Of a DNA stretch of 64,000 nt, positions 40,001-48,248 are shown piece by piece (the first letter of the stretch is position 1; every line of letters starts with the position of its first letter). The stretch comes from Stercorarius parasiticus. Lineage: Eukaryota > Chordata > Aves > Charadriiformes > Stercorariidae. The translations under genes and the position numbers were made by a program. The stretch covers positions 381,011-445,010 of the forward strand of contig VWZL01001362.1 in the NCBI GenBank assembly GCA_013396915.1. The letters run 5' to 3'. A model generated the notes under the pieces. It saw only the letters and a list, made by a program, of their open reading frames with translations. It made no database searches and was not told the origin of the DNA.

Positions 40001-41163
40001 TCCTGATTACTATTTCTTTTAATCAACTGGTCGTCTGCTGCTGCCTGATCATCAATCCACATGACTGGGGTATCTGGGCTTATGCTAAAATCCTTTCCAT
40101 TAGCACAGTGATCCCCTTCTCCTGTTGGTGTAGTCACTGAATGAGACAAGGAGAAAGACTTTAATTTCTGTTGACATTCATTAGGAGTTGTAGCTTCATT
40201 CACATTGGCCACGGTAGGGTTAAATGACAGACGACGAGGAGGAGGATCTAGAATCTGATTCCACTTTGCACCCAATAGGGCAGGTGAAACAGCGGCATCT
40301 GAAAAAGTGTTTAAATAAGAGAACTTACTGTCCTGTTAACACTACAGATTCAGTTAACTCTGTTGCATTTGAATGCCCCAAATATAAATGTAGAGATGCT
40401 CAAATACGGGTACAATAGTAAAGCACATCTGCCATAACTAACATTCTTGGTCAACCATTAGTAGTGTAATTGCATAATGTTTCTGGAACTTCAGTAGGTT
40501 GAAGGTTGGAGGTACACCAATTAGTATCAGGTTGAATTTGCACAAGCAACTTTCAACTATTGATTAATGTACTTTAGACAGCTAGAAATGCCTAGAAAGA
40601 TTCCCACTCCCATAAAATGTTAACTTCCTTGACAGCACAGAAGTAGCAATTAGACTAAGAAAAAAATTTAATACTTCAAATATGATAACTTTCAGTATAT
40701 GATTTATGTGACCTAATAAAACACTTCTATGCTTGAGTCTCCCAAAACGGCAAAAGAAGCTTAAAATAAATTTTGCCTAATTTGTTTAAAATGAATTATT
40801 AAAATATTGCCACTGAGATAAAGCTTCACAAAACCTTTCTTTAAAAGGTGTACGGAAGATTTTCTATTAAGAGTGAGAAATTTTAAAAACATAAACAAGA
40901 TGAATGGAAACAGAAGTGAATACTAACAAATACTGAAGACCCAACATGCAAAATTAACAGATGTTTTTTGCAAATTCTGAGATTAATTCGCAACTCAAAA
41001 CCAAAAAGGTTATCACAGCTCTCTCTCTTTTCAATGGTGTTCTCTGTAGAATACATCTAATGTGCATCTACGATCTTGTTCAAAATGACTCACCTTCGTT
41101 TTGCTCAAATTCATCTAAAACCTTATCGAGGTTATATGCCTCTGCTTGGAAATAGTTCTCCAT
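3934..41163 (-). CDS. ZFYVE9: ZFYVE9 (SARA), whole spliced coding region, 17 coding exons
   Basis: SARA is an early-endosomal scaffold. Its FYVE finger binds PI3P, its Smad-binding domain presents Smad2/Smad3 to the TGF-beta receptor, and it also recruits protein phosphatase 1. The 17 exons sum to 4251 nt, or 1416 residues plus stop; every junction is GT-AG and every phase agrees. In the assembled protein I see a long acidic, Ser/Thr-rich N-terminal region (1-680), the FYVE domain (about 686-747) with [13 protein letters not shown] and RVC motifs and eight cysteine ligands (695, 698, 711, 714, 719, 722, 740, 743), a Pro-rich Smad-binding domain (about 755-825), an RVWF motif (817-820) and the SARA C-terminal region (about 930-1416). 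The close relative ZFYVE16 (endofin) is excluded by the finger sequence and by the Smad-binding segment. Family roles are established knowledge; gene identity comes from the sequence. Confidence 0.97.
4096..4922 (-). other. ZFYVE9 last intron (827 bp, phase 0)
   Basis: GT-AG intron, GC-richer around 4130-4250. I see no other gene or repeat in it. Confidence 0.9.
4923..5099 (-). CDS. ZFYVE9: ZFYVE9 exon (residues 1305-1363)
   Basis: This 177-nt symmetric phase-0 exon encodes [20 protein letters not shown] through [12 protein letters not shown]. The acceptor AG is at 5101-5100 and the donor GTAAGT at 4922-4917. Confidence 0.96.
5100..6111 (-). other. ZFYVE9 intron (1012 bp, phase 0)
   Basis: GT-AG intron of unique sequence. 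No exon, RNA gene or repeat recognised. Confidence 0.9.
6112..6217 (-). CDS. ZFYVE9: ZFYVE9 exon (residues 1269-1304)
   Basis: This 106-nt exon encodes [20 protein letters not shown] and [16 protein letters not shown]. The acceptor AG is at 6219-6218 and the donor GTAAGT at 6111-6106. Exit phase is 0. Confidence 0.96.
6218..7164 (-). other. ZFYVE9 intron (947 bp, phase 2)
   Basis: The only phase-2 intron in the coding region. Nothing else recognised inside. Confidence 0.9.
7165..7327 (-). CDS. ZFYVE9: ZFYVE9 exon (residues 1215-1268)
   Basis: This 163-nt exon encodes [20 protein letters not shown], then the [20 protein letters not shown] segment. The acceptor AG is at 7329-7328 and the donor GTAAGT at 7164-7159. 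Exit phase is 2. Confidence 0.96.
7328..8704 (-). other. ZFYVE9 intron (1377 bp, phase 1)
   Basis: GT-AG intron of unique sequence. No other feature recognised. Confidence 0.9.
8705..8785 (-). CDS. ZFYVE9: ZFYVE9 exon (residues 1188-1214)
   Basis: This 81-nt symmetric phase-1 exon encodes [20 protein letters not shown] and AKSSIVE. The acceptor follows a TTG-repeat tract, with AG at 8787-8786. The donor GTAAGA begins at 8704. Confidence 0.96.
8786..10258 (-). other. ZFYVE9 intron (1473 bp, phase 1)
   Basis: GT-AG intron. Its acceptor is preceded by a short TTG repeat on the minus strand (about 8788-8802). Nothing else recognised. Confidence 0.9.
10259..10409 (-). CDS. ZFYVE9: ZFYVE9 exon (residues 1138-1187)
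   Basis: This 151-nt exon encodes [20 protein letters not shown] through [10 protein letters not shown]. The acceptor AG is at 10411-10410 and the donor GTGAGA begins at 10258. Exit phase is 1. Confidence 0.96.
10410..13111 (-). other. ZFYVE9 intron (2702 bp, phase 0)
   Basis: GT-AG intron, AT-rich in the middle, with a short AAAC repeat near 11235-11256. No other exon or element recognised. Confidence 0.9.
11235..11256. repeat. (AAAC)n microsatellite
   Basis: A short tandem AAAC run ending in an A tract, within a ZFYVE9 intron. Confidence 0.8.
13112..13216 (-). CDS. ZFYVE9: ZFYVE9 exon (residues 1103-1137)
   Basis: This 105-nt symmetric phase-0 exon encodes [20 protein letters not shown] and then the basic segment [15 protein letters not shown]. 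The acceptor AG is at 13218-13217 and the donor GTAATG begins at 13111. Confidence 0.96.
13217..13958 (-). other. ZFYVE9 intron (742 bp, phase 0)
   Basis: GT-AG intron of unique sequence with nothing else recognised. Confidence 0.9.
13959..14041 (-). CDS. ZFYVE9: ZFYVE9 exon (residues 1075-1102)
   Basis: This 83-nt exon encodes [20 protein letters not shown] and then HTIMNLLA. It moves the frame from phase 1 to phase 0. The acceptor AG is at 14043-14042 and the donor GTAAGT at 13958-13953. Confidence 0.96.
14042..16454 (-). other. ZFYVE9 intron (2413 bp, phase 1)
   Basis: GT-AG intron. It contains a GC-richer block at about 14870-15421 that stays open for 183 codons on the minus strand without a matching ATG (see findings). 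Flanking parts are AT-rich and unremarkable. Confidence 0.9.
16455..16679 (-). CDS. ZFYVE9: ZFYVE9 exon (residues 1000-1074)
   Basis: This 225-nt symmetric phase-1 exon encodes [20 protein letters not shown] through [13 protein letters not shown], in the C-terminal SARA domain. The acceptor AG is at 16681-16680 and the donor GTAAGT at 16454-16449. Confidence 0.96.
23355..23379. repeat. Imperfect (CA)n microsatellite
   Basis: Short CA dinucleotide repeat with interruptions, intronic. Confidence 0.75.
23921..23942. repeat. AT-rich near-palindrome
   Basis: ACACATA and TATGTGT arms flank an alternating AT core, giving a near-perfect inverted repeat in an intron. No function inferred. Confidence 0.6.
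24071..24093. repeat. A-rich low-complexity tract
   Basis: Repeated A7T units, intronic; likely a simple repeat. Confidence 0.7.
24625..24780 (-). CDS. ZFYVE9: ZFYVE9 exon (residues 948-999)
   Basis: This 156-nt symmetric phase-1 exon encodes [20 protein letters not shown] and the following [16 protein letters not shown] segment, a hallmark of the SARA/endofin C-terminal domain. The acceptor AG is at 24782-24781 and the donor GTAGGA at 24624-24619. Confidence 0.96.
24781..26023 (-). other. ZFYVE9 intron (1243 bp, phase 1)
   Basis: GT-AG intron with a short CA repeat near 25584-25602. Nothing else recognised. Confidence 0.9.
26024..26146 (-). CDS. ZFYVE9: ZFYVE9 exon (residues 907-947)
   Basis: This 123-nt symmetric phase-1 exon opens with [10 protein letters not shown] and carries [19 protein letters not shown], the start of the conserved C-terminal SARA region. 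The acceptor AG is at 26148-26147 and the donor GTAAGT at 26023-26018. Confidence 0.96.
26147..27891 (-). other. ZFYVE9 intron (1745 bp, phase 1)
   Basis: AT-rich GT-AG intron with several short A and T runs (for example 27253-27264 and 27355-27366). No other feature recognised. Confidence 0.9.
27892..28015 (-). CDS. ZFYVE9: ZFYVE9 exon (residues 866-906)
   Basis: This 124-nt exon encodes the linker that contains [14 protein letters not shown] and [16 protein letters not shown], nearly identical to human SARA. The acceptor AG is at 28017-28016 and the donor GTGAGG at 27891-27886. Exit phase is 1. Confidence 0.96.
28016..28787 (-). other. ZFYVE9 intron (772 bp, phase 0)
   Basis: GT-AG intron of unique sequence. 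Nothing else recognised. Confidence 0.9.
28788..28957 (-). CDS. ZFYVE9: ZFYVE9 exon with RVxF phosphatase-1 motif
   Basis: This 170-nt exon encodes residues 809-865 and includes [12 protein letters not shown] at 817-820 fits the RVxF consensus for docking the protein phosphatase 1 catalytic subunit, a reported SARA interaction. The end of the Smad-binding domain also falls here. The acceptor AG is at 28959-28958 and the donor GTAAGG begins at 28787. Exit phase is 0. Confidence 0.96.
28958..29294 (-). other. ZFYVE9 intron (337 bp, phase 1), mostly repeat-derived
   Basis: The shortest intron of the gene. Its centre is an A15 run at 29039-29053 followed by a CR1-like fragment, so a good share of this intron may be transposon-derived. 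Confidence 0.85.
29054..29190 (-). mobile_element. Degraded CR1-like LINE 3' fragment
   Basis: The plus-strand text contains GGGCTGTAAGGGACTTAAGA, then CATCATCTAG and CCTATGGCAGC, and then CTTGTCCTTAAAACCTGATG. This resembles, in the same order, the reverse complement of the avian CR1 3' region (GGTTGGAAGGGACCTTAAAG, ATCATCTAG, a CCAACCC segment, then CCTGTTCTTAAAAACCTCC). The match is from memory and imperfect, suggesting an old copy. Confidence 0.55.
29295..29471 (-). CDS. ZFYVE9: ZFYVE9 exon, core of the Smad-binding domain
   Basis: This 177-nt exon encodes exactly 59 codons (residues 750-808) and has phase 1 at both ends, so skipping it keeps the frame. It contains the extended Ser/Pro/Asn-rich stretch, a short helix-prone QQAQ segment, the [12 protein letters not shown] strand segment and the HPGAE end known from the human Smad-binding domain. 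The acceptor AG is at 29473-29472 and the donor GT at 29294-29293. Confidence 0.97.
29472..33078 (-). other. ZFYVE9 intron (3607 bp, phase 1)
   Basis: AT-rich GT-AG intron between the FYVE exon and the Smad-binding exon. I recognise no exon, RNA gene or clear repeat. Confidence 0.9.
33079..33178 (-). CDS. ZFYVE9: ZFYVE9 exon, second half of FYVE finger
   Basis: This 100-nt exon encodes residues 717-749. It supplies cysteines 719, 722, 740 and 743, completing the two zinc sites, and the RVC motif at 738-740. The intron therefore splits the FYVE domain directly after the basic [10 protein letters not shown] segment. The acceptor AG is at 33180-33179 and the donor GTAAGT begins at 33078. Exit phase is 1. 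Confidence 0.97.
33179..38220 (-). other. ZFYVE9 intron (5042 bp, phase 0) inside the FYVE domain
   Basis: GT-AG intron that splits the FYVE coding sequence. It has short A-rich tracts (near 36441-36470). Open frames near 36315-37087 lack coding character. No other feature recognised. Confidence 0.9.
38221..40298 (-). CDS. ZFYVE9: ZFYVE9 large exon, N-terminal region and first half of FYVE finger
   Basis: This 2078-nt exon encodes residues 24-716. Most of it is low-complexity, acidic and Ser/Thr/Asn-rich, without a recognisable fold; a well-conserved patch includes [20 protein letters not shown]. The last 31 residues open the FYVE domain: W686-V-P-D, cysteines 695 and 698, and the PI3P-binding basic motif RRHHCRACG at 707-715. 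The acceptor AG is at 40300-40299 and the donor GTAAGT at 38220-38215, in phase 0. Without splicing the frame runs only 15 codons into the intron before a stop. Confidence 0.97.
40299..41093 (-). other. ZFYVE9 intron (795 bp, phase 1)
   Basis: GT-AG intron between the start exon and the large exon. Nothing else recognised. Confidence 0.9.
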
Positions 41164-41198
41164 TTGTCAGGGAAAGACCACCAGATTCCTGTCTGAAC
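41094..41198 (-). CDS. ZFYVE9: ZFYVE9 start-codon exon (coding 41094-41163)
   Basis: This exon encodes residues 1-23 plus one base, beginning [15 protein letters not shown] as in mammalian SARA. The ATG is at 41163-41161. An in-frame TGA lies only one codon upstream (41169-41167), so no longer N-terminus is possible in this exon. The acceptor is a pyrimidine-rich tract ending GCAG at 41199, which leaves 35 nt of 5' UTR. The donor GTGAGT occupies 41093-41088. The Kozak context is mediocre: C at -3 and G at +4. Confidence 0.95.
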
Positions 41199-44100
41199 CT
41201 GCCAGAGAACAAATTACAATCAGATATTTAACCTTCAGTCAGCAGTGTTCTACTACATATTGCCCTGATTTAAGGGGAAAAGTGGTCCTTTGTAAATCAA
41301 ATTTTACATACATTACATGCATAAATCAGAAGTATTTTACAGGAATAAAAATTTTGTGTGTGTTTAAACTTGTTTAATTCAGATTAACCACCTCCCCAGA
41401 CCTGCTTTAGATTTTATTACTTCCCATCTCCCAGCTTTATAAATACATTTTTAAAAATGTTAAAATTTAAGCAAAACCCAGATATTTTTTTTTAGATCAT
41501 AGTATTTGCAAACACTTGCAAAATAATGTTTTTAAAAATCCTGACACACAAATAAAAAAGTAAACATGTTGATGTGAACCAGGTGTCTGCAGCAACAACA
41601 TTTGAAGAACACAGGTTCATTTTTACACAGTGGCTGTCACAGCAACAGAAAATATCCTCATCAGATGAATAAAAGAATACCAAGCAAACAAAGTTTGCAA
41701 ATCCATGTCAGTTCAAAGTAGAATGTATTCCACACCACAGAACTTATAAAACAATATGCACATCTGTCCCTATGCTTAATTCAATACATTTTCCATTTAG
41801 TGTGGCAGATCTTTTTGAGAGGCCAAAATAAAAGGAAATTTTTTTCAGGATTTGGAAGAAAATTATATACAGGCAGCACATCAAACTGAATTCTGCAATT
41901 CAGACATTCCCTGACTGCTTAGAAACTTCACTTCAGGGCAATGTAACAAAAATGAAAGTAACGTAGTTTTCTCATGCAGTGTTTGCTTAGGATCTGTAAA
42001 ATGCTACCTATATAGGAAACAATTTTTCTCACATCTCGAGCTTTTATTTTCATTACATATCAGTGCAATTTTCATTATTATTTAGATGACAGATTTTTTT
42101 CCACCACAATAAACAGGGAGAGAGGGAAGAGGAAGACTTTTCATCAGTAGTTACCGAAGTACAGCTACTGTAACAGATGATCAAGAACTGAACAACGTCA
42201 AACCACATGCTTTTTCCCTCACAGCTCATTATCAATGCCTCTCCAAGTGTTTGAAGGCATTGCCTCAACTTCTCACATTCAAGAAAATCACTGACCTCCA
42301 CCTGAACATTTAAACAGAACTGTTATTAAAGCCAGCAATAGCCTTTAAGATATTTCAAAACCCAAACGATGACAGCAGTGTGATGCCGTCATTAAGGTGG
42401 CATTGCCGCATTAATGTGTCTAACCATCAGGATCACCATAATGGTAAGAGCAAAATTGCTCCAATTGTTTCAGTCAGAAAATAACAGTCTAGAGAACCAG
42501 AAAGCCAAGTAACAATCTAAAGATCAGATTCAGTTCTGTGCTACCACTGATTAGCTCATGTGGCTTTGAACAAGTAGCTTCAACTCTCCATGATCCTGAT
42601 TTTTTAATGTATACTGGGCCAGCAGTATTCTGTGTCACTCCTCATTTCCCAGAGATGCTTCAAAGATTCATACTTGTAAAAGTTGTTAAAGAACTTAATG
42701 GGTGTTACTTGAATTGTGCTAGCTCTTAAAATGCCTGCTTTAATAGTCCTTGTTTCCCTGAAAAGCAGGCACTGGAAATCTAGCAAAATGCACAGAAGTA
42801 AATAGTCTCATCAAAAGATAATACTCTCAGGCAAGAAAGGAAGATGACAAGGGAGAAATGAAAAAAAATAAACCCCAACCCTAAGTAATTAAATAACTTT
42901 CTACAACTCCGCATAATAAATAACATTTTCGCCCTAACAGTAGGAATATGGTCTTTTTGCTACCAAAGGCTTGTAGCAACAAGTCACCCTGATTCATTTT
43001 TTAAAAACATTCACTACCAGCAAAGACATCTTCACTGAGAAATATGTGCCATAACCTATATACCATAAAGGGAGACCTTGATTTGATCTGTTCTCTGAAC
43101 ATCATCCAAAACAGTCTTACCCCCTTCAGAGTTGGCTTTCAATGTTGTGAAATAAGGAAATAGAGGAGGAGAGGGTGAGAACCTTGTTTTGCAGTAAGAA
43201 ACAGTGTTAGACCTGACAGCGAGACTCCAGCTCAATTAAAAACCTGCTCTTTTACACTAGAGATACAACAGACACAAGAAACGTGTCAGAGGAAGTTTCC
43301 AATTTAAAACCATACTTTACTTTAACATTACCTCCATAATATCTGGATTTGAGGAAGACATCAACCAGTTTAATTTCAATTACTACAACATTAAATACAG
43401 CTTTGTGTTTATTGTGGGCAACAGCTACAATTAGGTTATTGATACAAAGAGATCATGCCTTAAAATATCACCAAATGCAGAGTTCAAGTTTCTAAGGTTG
43501 ACCTCAAATTTGACAAATGGTGTTTTTAAAAGATGACCATGCTACAACATAAATACATTGCTACTTAATAGAATCAGATTAAATTATGTTTTAAAGATAT
43601 ATACAAAAAGCCAACTTTAAAGAAAATTAGTGTAATGGCAACTTAGAAGTTGCAATAAGTATCACCCCCAAAAAAAGACCACTTTGCAAAGAAATTCAGA
43701 GTTAAACTAGACTTGTCACATTACAAACTCCCAGATTTGTCCTCTGTTCTGGGATTTTAGATTAACTCCTTCTGCAAGGAAAATAGATGACTGGCCATAT
43801 CATTTACTGTACACAGATGCAAAGATTATAACAAAACCAATGGAGAAGCTGGCCACCTTGATCAAAAGCTGCATTTCAGAAGTCTAAAAAAAGCTCACAT
43901 TTTACATTCTCTACCCAAAGCCAGGTTCTGACCTCTAACCGTGACAGTGTACTCTTTGATCCCTCAGATACCTACTGTAAGGTCTTCCTGAGTTATCCAA
44001 TCTGCCCACCAAATCATTGCATTAAAAATATTTCGTACATTTTATCTGAAACAATTACATTTACCGCACACATTTCAATTAAACCAAAACAATTTTAAAA

Positions 44101-45678
44101 AGCAGATGCTTCTCCTTAGACATCCAAATACTAAATTTGTTCAAACTACATCCAAACTGCAAGACTTTGGAGGTTCTCTTGCACCTTTCTCTACACCTCA
44201 TTTCAACTCCTTAATAGGAAGCATCTTTATTAACTCAGTAAATATCAAATATTGAAAAGTTAATTAGAACCTGTCCCAATGAATATTTCACTTGAATTTT
44301 TTTTTCCATTCAGAGTTCTAAACAACCAAGATTAACTCACTATAGTAAGATTGTTTTGTACAAAATGCCATATAATTTCACATCTATTTATCATGTATTT
44401 AATTTACATTCTGATGACAACGTTCCAGTCTAGCAAACAATTGATGAAGATGTGAATAATTACTCCTAGGCAAAGCCCTACTACTAAGGTCAATGATGCA
44501 AAGAGTATTTGTCAGTGAAACATTGCAAGACTGAAAAGTGTCACACAAAATTTTTGTGTTCAAAAGTTAAACTGTGACACTGTCTGAAGGCATCGCAGGC
44601 AGATTTCCATGCACGTTCGTGATAAAAAAGCGCATCCAGTCAAGGCATTCACAAGGACACAAACACAAGCTCTGCAATATGAGTGGCCCCAAAGAAATAG
44701 GCTACAAGCATTGATTTTTTTTGTTTTGTTTATTTAAGAGAAGATAATGATTACTGACAAGCAAGTTGATGGGGAAGGAACACTATGCTGATTATATAGT
44801 TGCTGAAAATATGTTTTTAAGTAACTCTTTAGACGACTGCATTTTGATTCTGTGTAACTTTCAAATGCTTAGAAAAATTCAGACCTGACCATTCATACAA
44901 CCTCAAAACCTGTCTGAAAGCCTGATAAAATTACTTCAAAACTAACTCAAATTTATGCACACTGGAGTAAGTAGAATATAAGCCACGTTTGCCCCCAACA
45001 TTTCCTAAATTTTTCATTGTCATAGAAATCAGGAACAAGATATGCCTAACCAAAGAAAGCAGTGTTAGAAGTTCACAATAAATACAATCATCTTTATTGA
45101 CTTAAGTCAGGGTTTGGACTTTAAATTTTATATTAAGTGGCATTTTATAACATTAGAAAAAGACCACGTGTTTAACAATAACAAGGGCATATAAAGAAGA
45201 CTTAGAATTTTGTTCCCACTTCCTTACAATCCCAATGTTGTTCATAACATCTCTGTGAAATTATCATTTTATTAACATCTCTATTATCTAATATTAAAGA
45301 TCTAATATTTGTGAGTTTACATTTGGTCCAGTATGACAAAGAGATTTTTTCTATATTTTTAAAAATCCTAAGTAGAGAGAACTATTTGTAAACAAATATA
45401 TGTAACCATATGAACTCTGAAGCTCAAATACTAATGCACAAACATGCAATAAGCCAAAGATCCAGACTGATGGATGCTCACACTCCAAACTGAAGACAGA
45501 AAAGACCTGTTATATCATTATTGTTATTCATCTTACTGATGTACCAGGATATATGGAGAAACTTTTATTTTTACACAATCACTAAGCTGACTGCCACTCT
45601 ACATGAGATCGCATTATCTGTGCAAGTAGGTATTTCTCAGAAAAGGTCAGCTGCAAATCTTCAGGTCTAACATCTAAA

Positions 45679-45718
45679 ATTATCATTATTATTATTGTTA
45701 TTGTTATTATTATTATAT
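45679..45718. repeat. (ATT)n/(GTT)n microsatellite
   Basis: Interrupted ATT/GTT trinucleotide repeat that runs into the first copy of the 53-bp direct repeat. Confidence 0.85.
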
Positions 45719-45756
45719 GAAAGAACACAACAACCCCCCCAAGCTTTTCCAGAAGT
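45704..45756. repeat. 53-bp direct repeat, copy 1
   Basis: Identical over 53 bases to 46687-46739. It consists of the end of a TAT/ATT repeat, then ATGAAAGAACACAACAA, a run of seven C, and AAGCTTTTCCAGAAGT. The copies are offset by 983 bp. Confidence 0.9.
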
Positions 45757-46599
45757 TTCTGACCAAAGGCAAAACACACTGGCAAACCCACAGAAGTCCT
45801 TACTGCCCTCTTCTTGACCGAAAAGGAGGATGAGTACTCATGTTCCTAACAGATACCGCAATGCTTCTTGACCAAATACATCGTCAGCAACTCATACTTT
45901 TGCCAGTTTCAGATCTAATACTTCAACTCAGCATAGCCAGCAACTCAAGATCAACACAGAAAACAAACAATCCTCTAACATAGCATGCTATAATAATGGG
46001 GTAGCTGTTTTCCCTGTGGTTTAGAATTTAATTTTATTTTACTATTTTTATGAAATATCCAACATAAATAAAAAGAAACATATTCCTTTACAGGTCTTTG
46101 GAAACTTTGATTGTAACTCACCACTATACCACTATAAATGTTTAGAACAGTTTTAGAATTATTCTAGTCCCAAATTTCCTCCTAGTATAAAGGTTGAAAT
46201 TATATTTTTAAAGGATCCTTGATACTTGTGAAACTCTTCAGTATTCCTCAACTATTCCAAGCCATGGCATGGAGAGAAGCTGACGAGCAAACACACAACT
46301 CAAACTCTGAAAAAGTGAGAATAAAAACATGAGCAAATCAGGAAGACATTTCAATGGCAATTTTAGCTGTATGCTGCCAAAAAGGAGACACTTCCTAAAT
46401 TAGTATATATTGGGATGAACAATATGAAGAAGAGGATATTGTGCCAGTGCAAGGAAAAGGAGGCATAAATCACAAATTCAGGGAAAAGCATAATATAATT
46501 TTTCAAAAATACAGTCCTCCATGCAAAGATTTGGCAGAGAAGACTAATTATAGCCAAAAACCCGATTAAACAGCAAATTTCTTTTTTCAATTCTGTATC

Positions 46600-46617
46600 A
46601 AAAAAAAAAAAAAAAAA
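46600..46617. repeat. A18 tract
   Basis: Eighteen consecutive A, about 70 bp before the second copy of the 53-bp repeat. It could be a degraded retroposon tail or just a homopolymer. Confidence 0.85.
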
Positions 46618-46686
46618 GGAATCAAATGGCTACTATCCACTGGTACTGTAAGTCCAGAACCTGAGATCACTTGTTACCCATTATTA

Positions 46687-46739
46687 TTATTATTATTATA
46701 TGAAAGAACACAACAACCCCCCCAAGCTTTTCCAGAAGT
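46687..46739. repeat. 53-bp direct repeat, copy 2
   Basis: Second perfect copy of the block at 45704-45756. It is also preceded by TTA units (from about 46680), but the flanks diverge immediately after AGAAGT. Confidence 0.9.
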
Positions 46740-48171
46740 CCTGTCCTGAAAGACAGGAGATGACCCAGAGTCATCTCATGTCTTTCATGGCAAAAAGCTA
46801 ATGAAAATATGCAGCCTGTCAATCAGATTATTTTCAAGCTCCGGTTGGATCACAGCTCATGGGTAATTCAGAAACTCTGTGGTTTACTTATCAATTTCTT
46901 CATACAACAGCATGGACTTATCATCATCTTCATCTCTAAAACTTAAGAACTTAAGTTTTATCAAGTTTACAAGCTCTGCTCTCCCCTAATGTCTAAATAT
47001 AAAGAGGCATGTACCAGAATGTCTGTCATATGTATCCAGAATTACTATCCTAGTCACCATAGCATTCAGACATAAGACAAACTTTAACTGATTAGTGGGG
47101 AGAGAAGGAGATAGAAGTAAAGGGCAGAAAAACCTTCCTTAAAATTAGACGGTATTCTGAACAGGCTTAACCTTGGAGACTGCCTCTCAAGACAGCTCAG
47201 ATATCCCACATGCCAGCTTCTTCTTCGGAAATGATCCATACAAAGAGGTAGGCCTTGTGTGATACCTGCAAAGCGGCAAGACTCGGATTTGTTTTGGTCT
47301 CTGTGATAAGGAATTATGTAACCCACGATCTTCTGCACTGCACATCCTAAAATACCCTCAAGATTTTTTCACCACTGGAACTGACAGCCTTAAGGTCTTT
47401 CAGATTTTCTTGACTCTAACAGTGAGTGACCAGCACACAATCATATTAAAACTCTATAATAACAAAAGCACCAAAAGGAAATAATACCAACATACAACTA
47501 TTAGTCTCACAGCAAAGGCCTAAAAATCAGAGAGTATGTAAAGAACCAGAATAAGATCTCAGGACTTTCTATAATGCTGTCCTGTGTAGACTACTCTTTC
47601 AACATGAAACCCTGAACATACACATTTCAGTAAACTCTTACTAAACAAAATACCCAAGTAGTTTATAATAGTTCTCACCAAAAAAATATATGAAAGACTC
47701 CTAAGATGAAAGTCACAAGGGACACTATCAAACTGAAAACAAACGTTGCTCATTCATCCTGATAAAAAACAGACGTCCAGAAAATGTCATTTTCCCATAG
47801 CATGACAACATGGAATTACAGATCAACTGGACAAATTAATTTATTAGATCTAGCACTCCTGAGGACTTCCTTTAACCCCAAGAAACAATGGTCAAGTCCA
47901 CATATTGTTGCAGCTTCCTTTAGTGACCTTTGTATTATTTGCCCCTGGGAGGAAGAAGTCAAGCACCTTTGCTGTAATGAACAGCTTGTTCAGAGTTCAG
48001 CAATAGCTGTATTTTTAACTGATGAGATCTGCCTACAGCACCGACTGAGGAAGAAAGACTGTGCCCACTTCCCCCCCTGCAACCAAAATAAGACACATCT
48101 TTGCTCTAAAACAAGGCAATTACTCTTAATAAAAAACAAAACAACAAAATACTAAACATACTCCCATCATT

Positions 48172-48248
48172 TTCTATATAAGCTATATATCCATATATAG
48201 AGGTGTATGTATATAAATACATATCCATAAGCACACATAAAAATACAT
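48172..48248. repeat. AT-rich low-complexity stretch
   Basis: Dense TATA/ATAT units with several short inverted repeats in the first intron. Confidence 0.6.

Noticed and set aside
38221..40298. Identification as ZFYVE16 (endofin) rather than ZFYVE9
   Set aside because: The finger reads [20 protein letters not shown], the SARA form, and the downstream Smad-binding segment and RVWF exon match SARA.
45704..46739. Direct repeats as target-site duplications or LTRs of a mobile element
   Set aside because: 53 bp is too long for a typical target-site duplication and too short for LTRs, the A18 tract is not adjacent to the repeat, and no element coding sequence lies between the copies.
47784..48155. 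123-codon plus-strand open frame in the first intron
   Set aside because: No recognisable domain, antisense to the gene, ordinary intronic composition.
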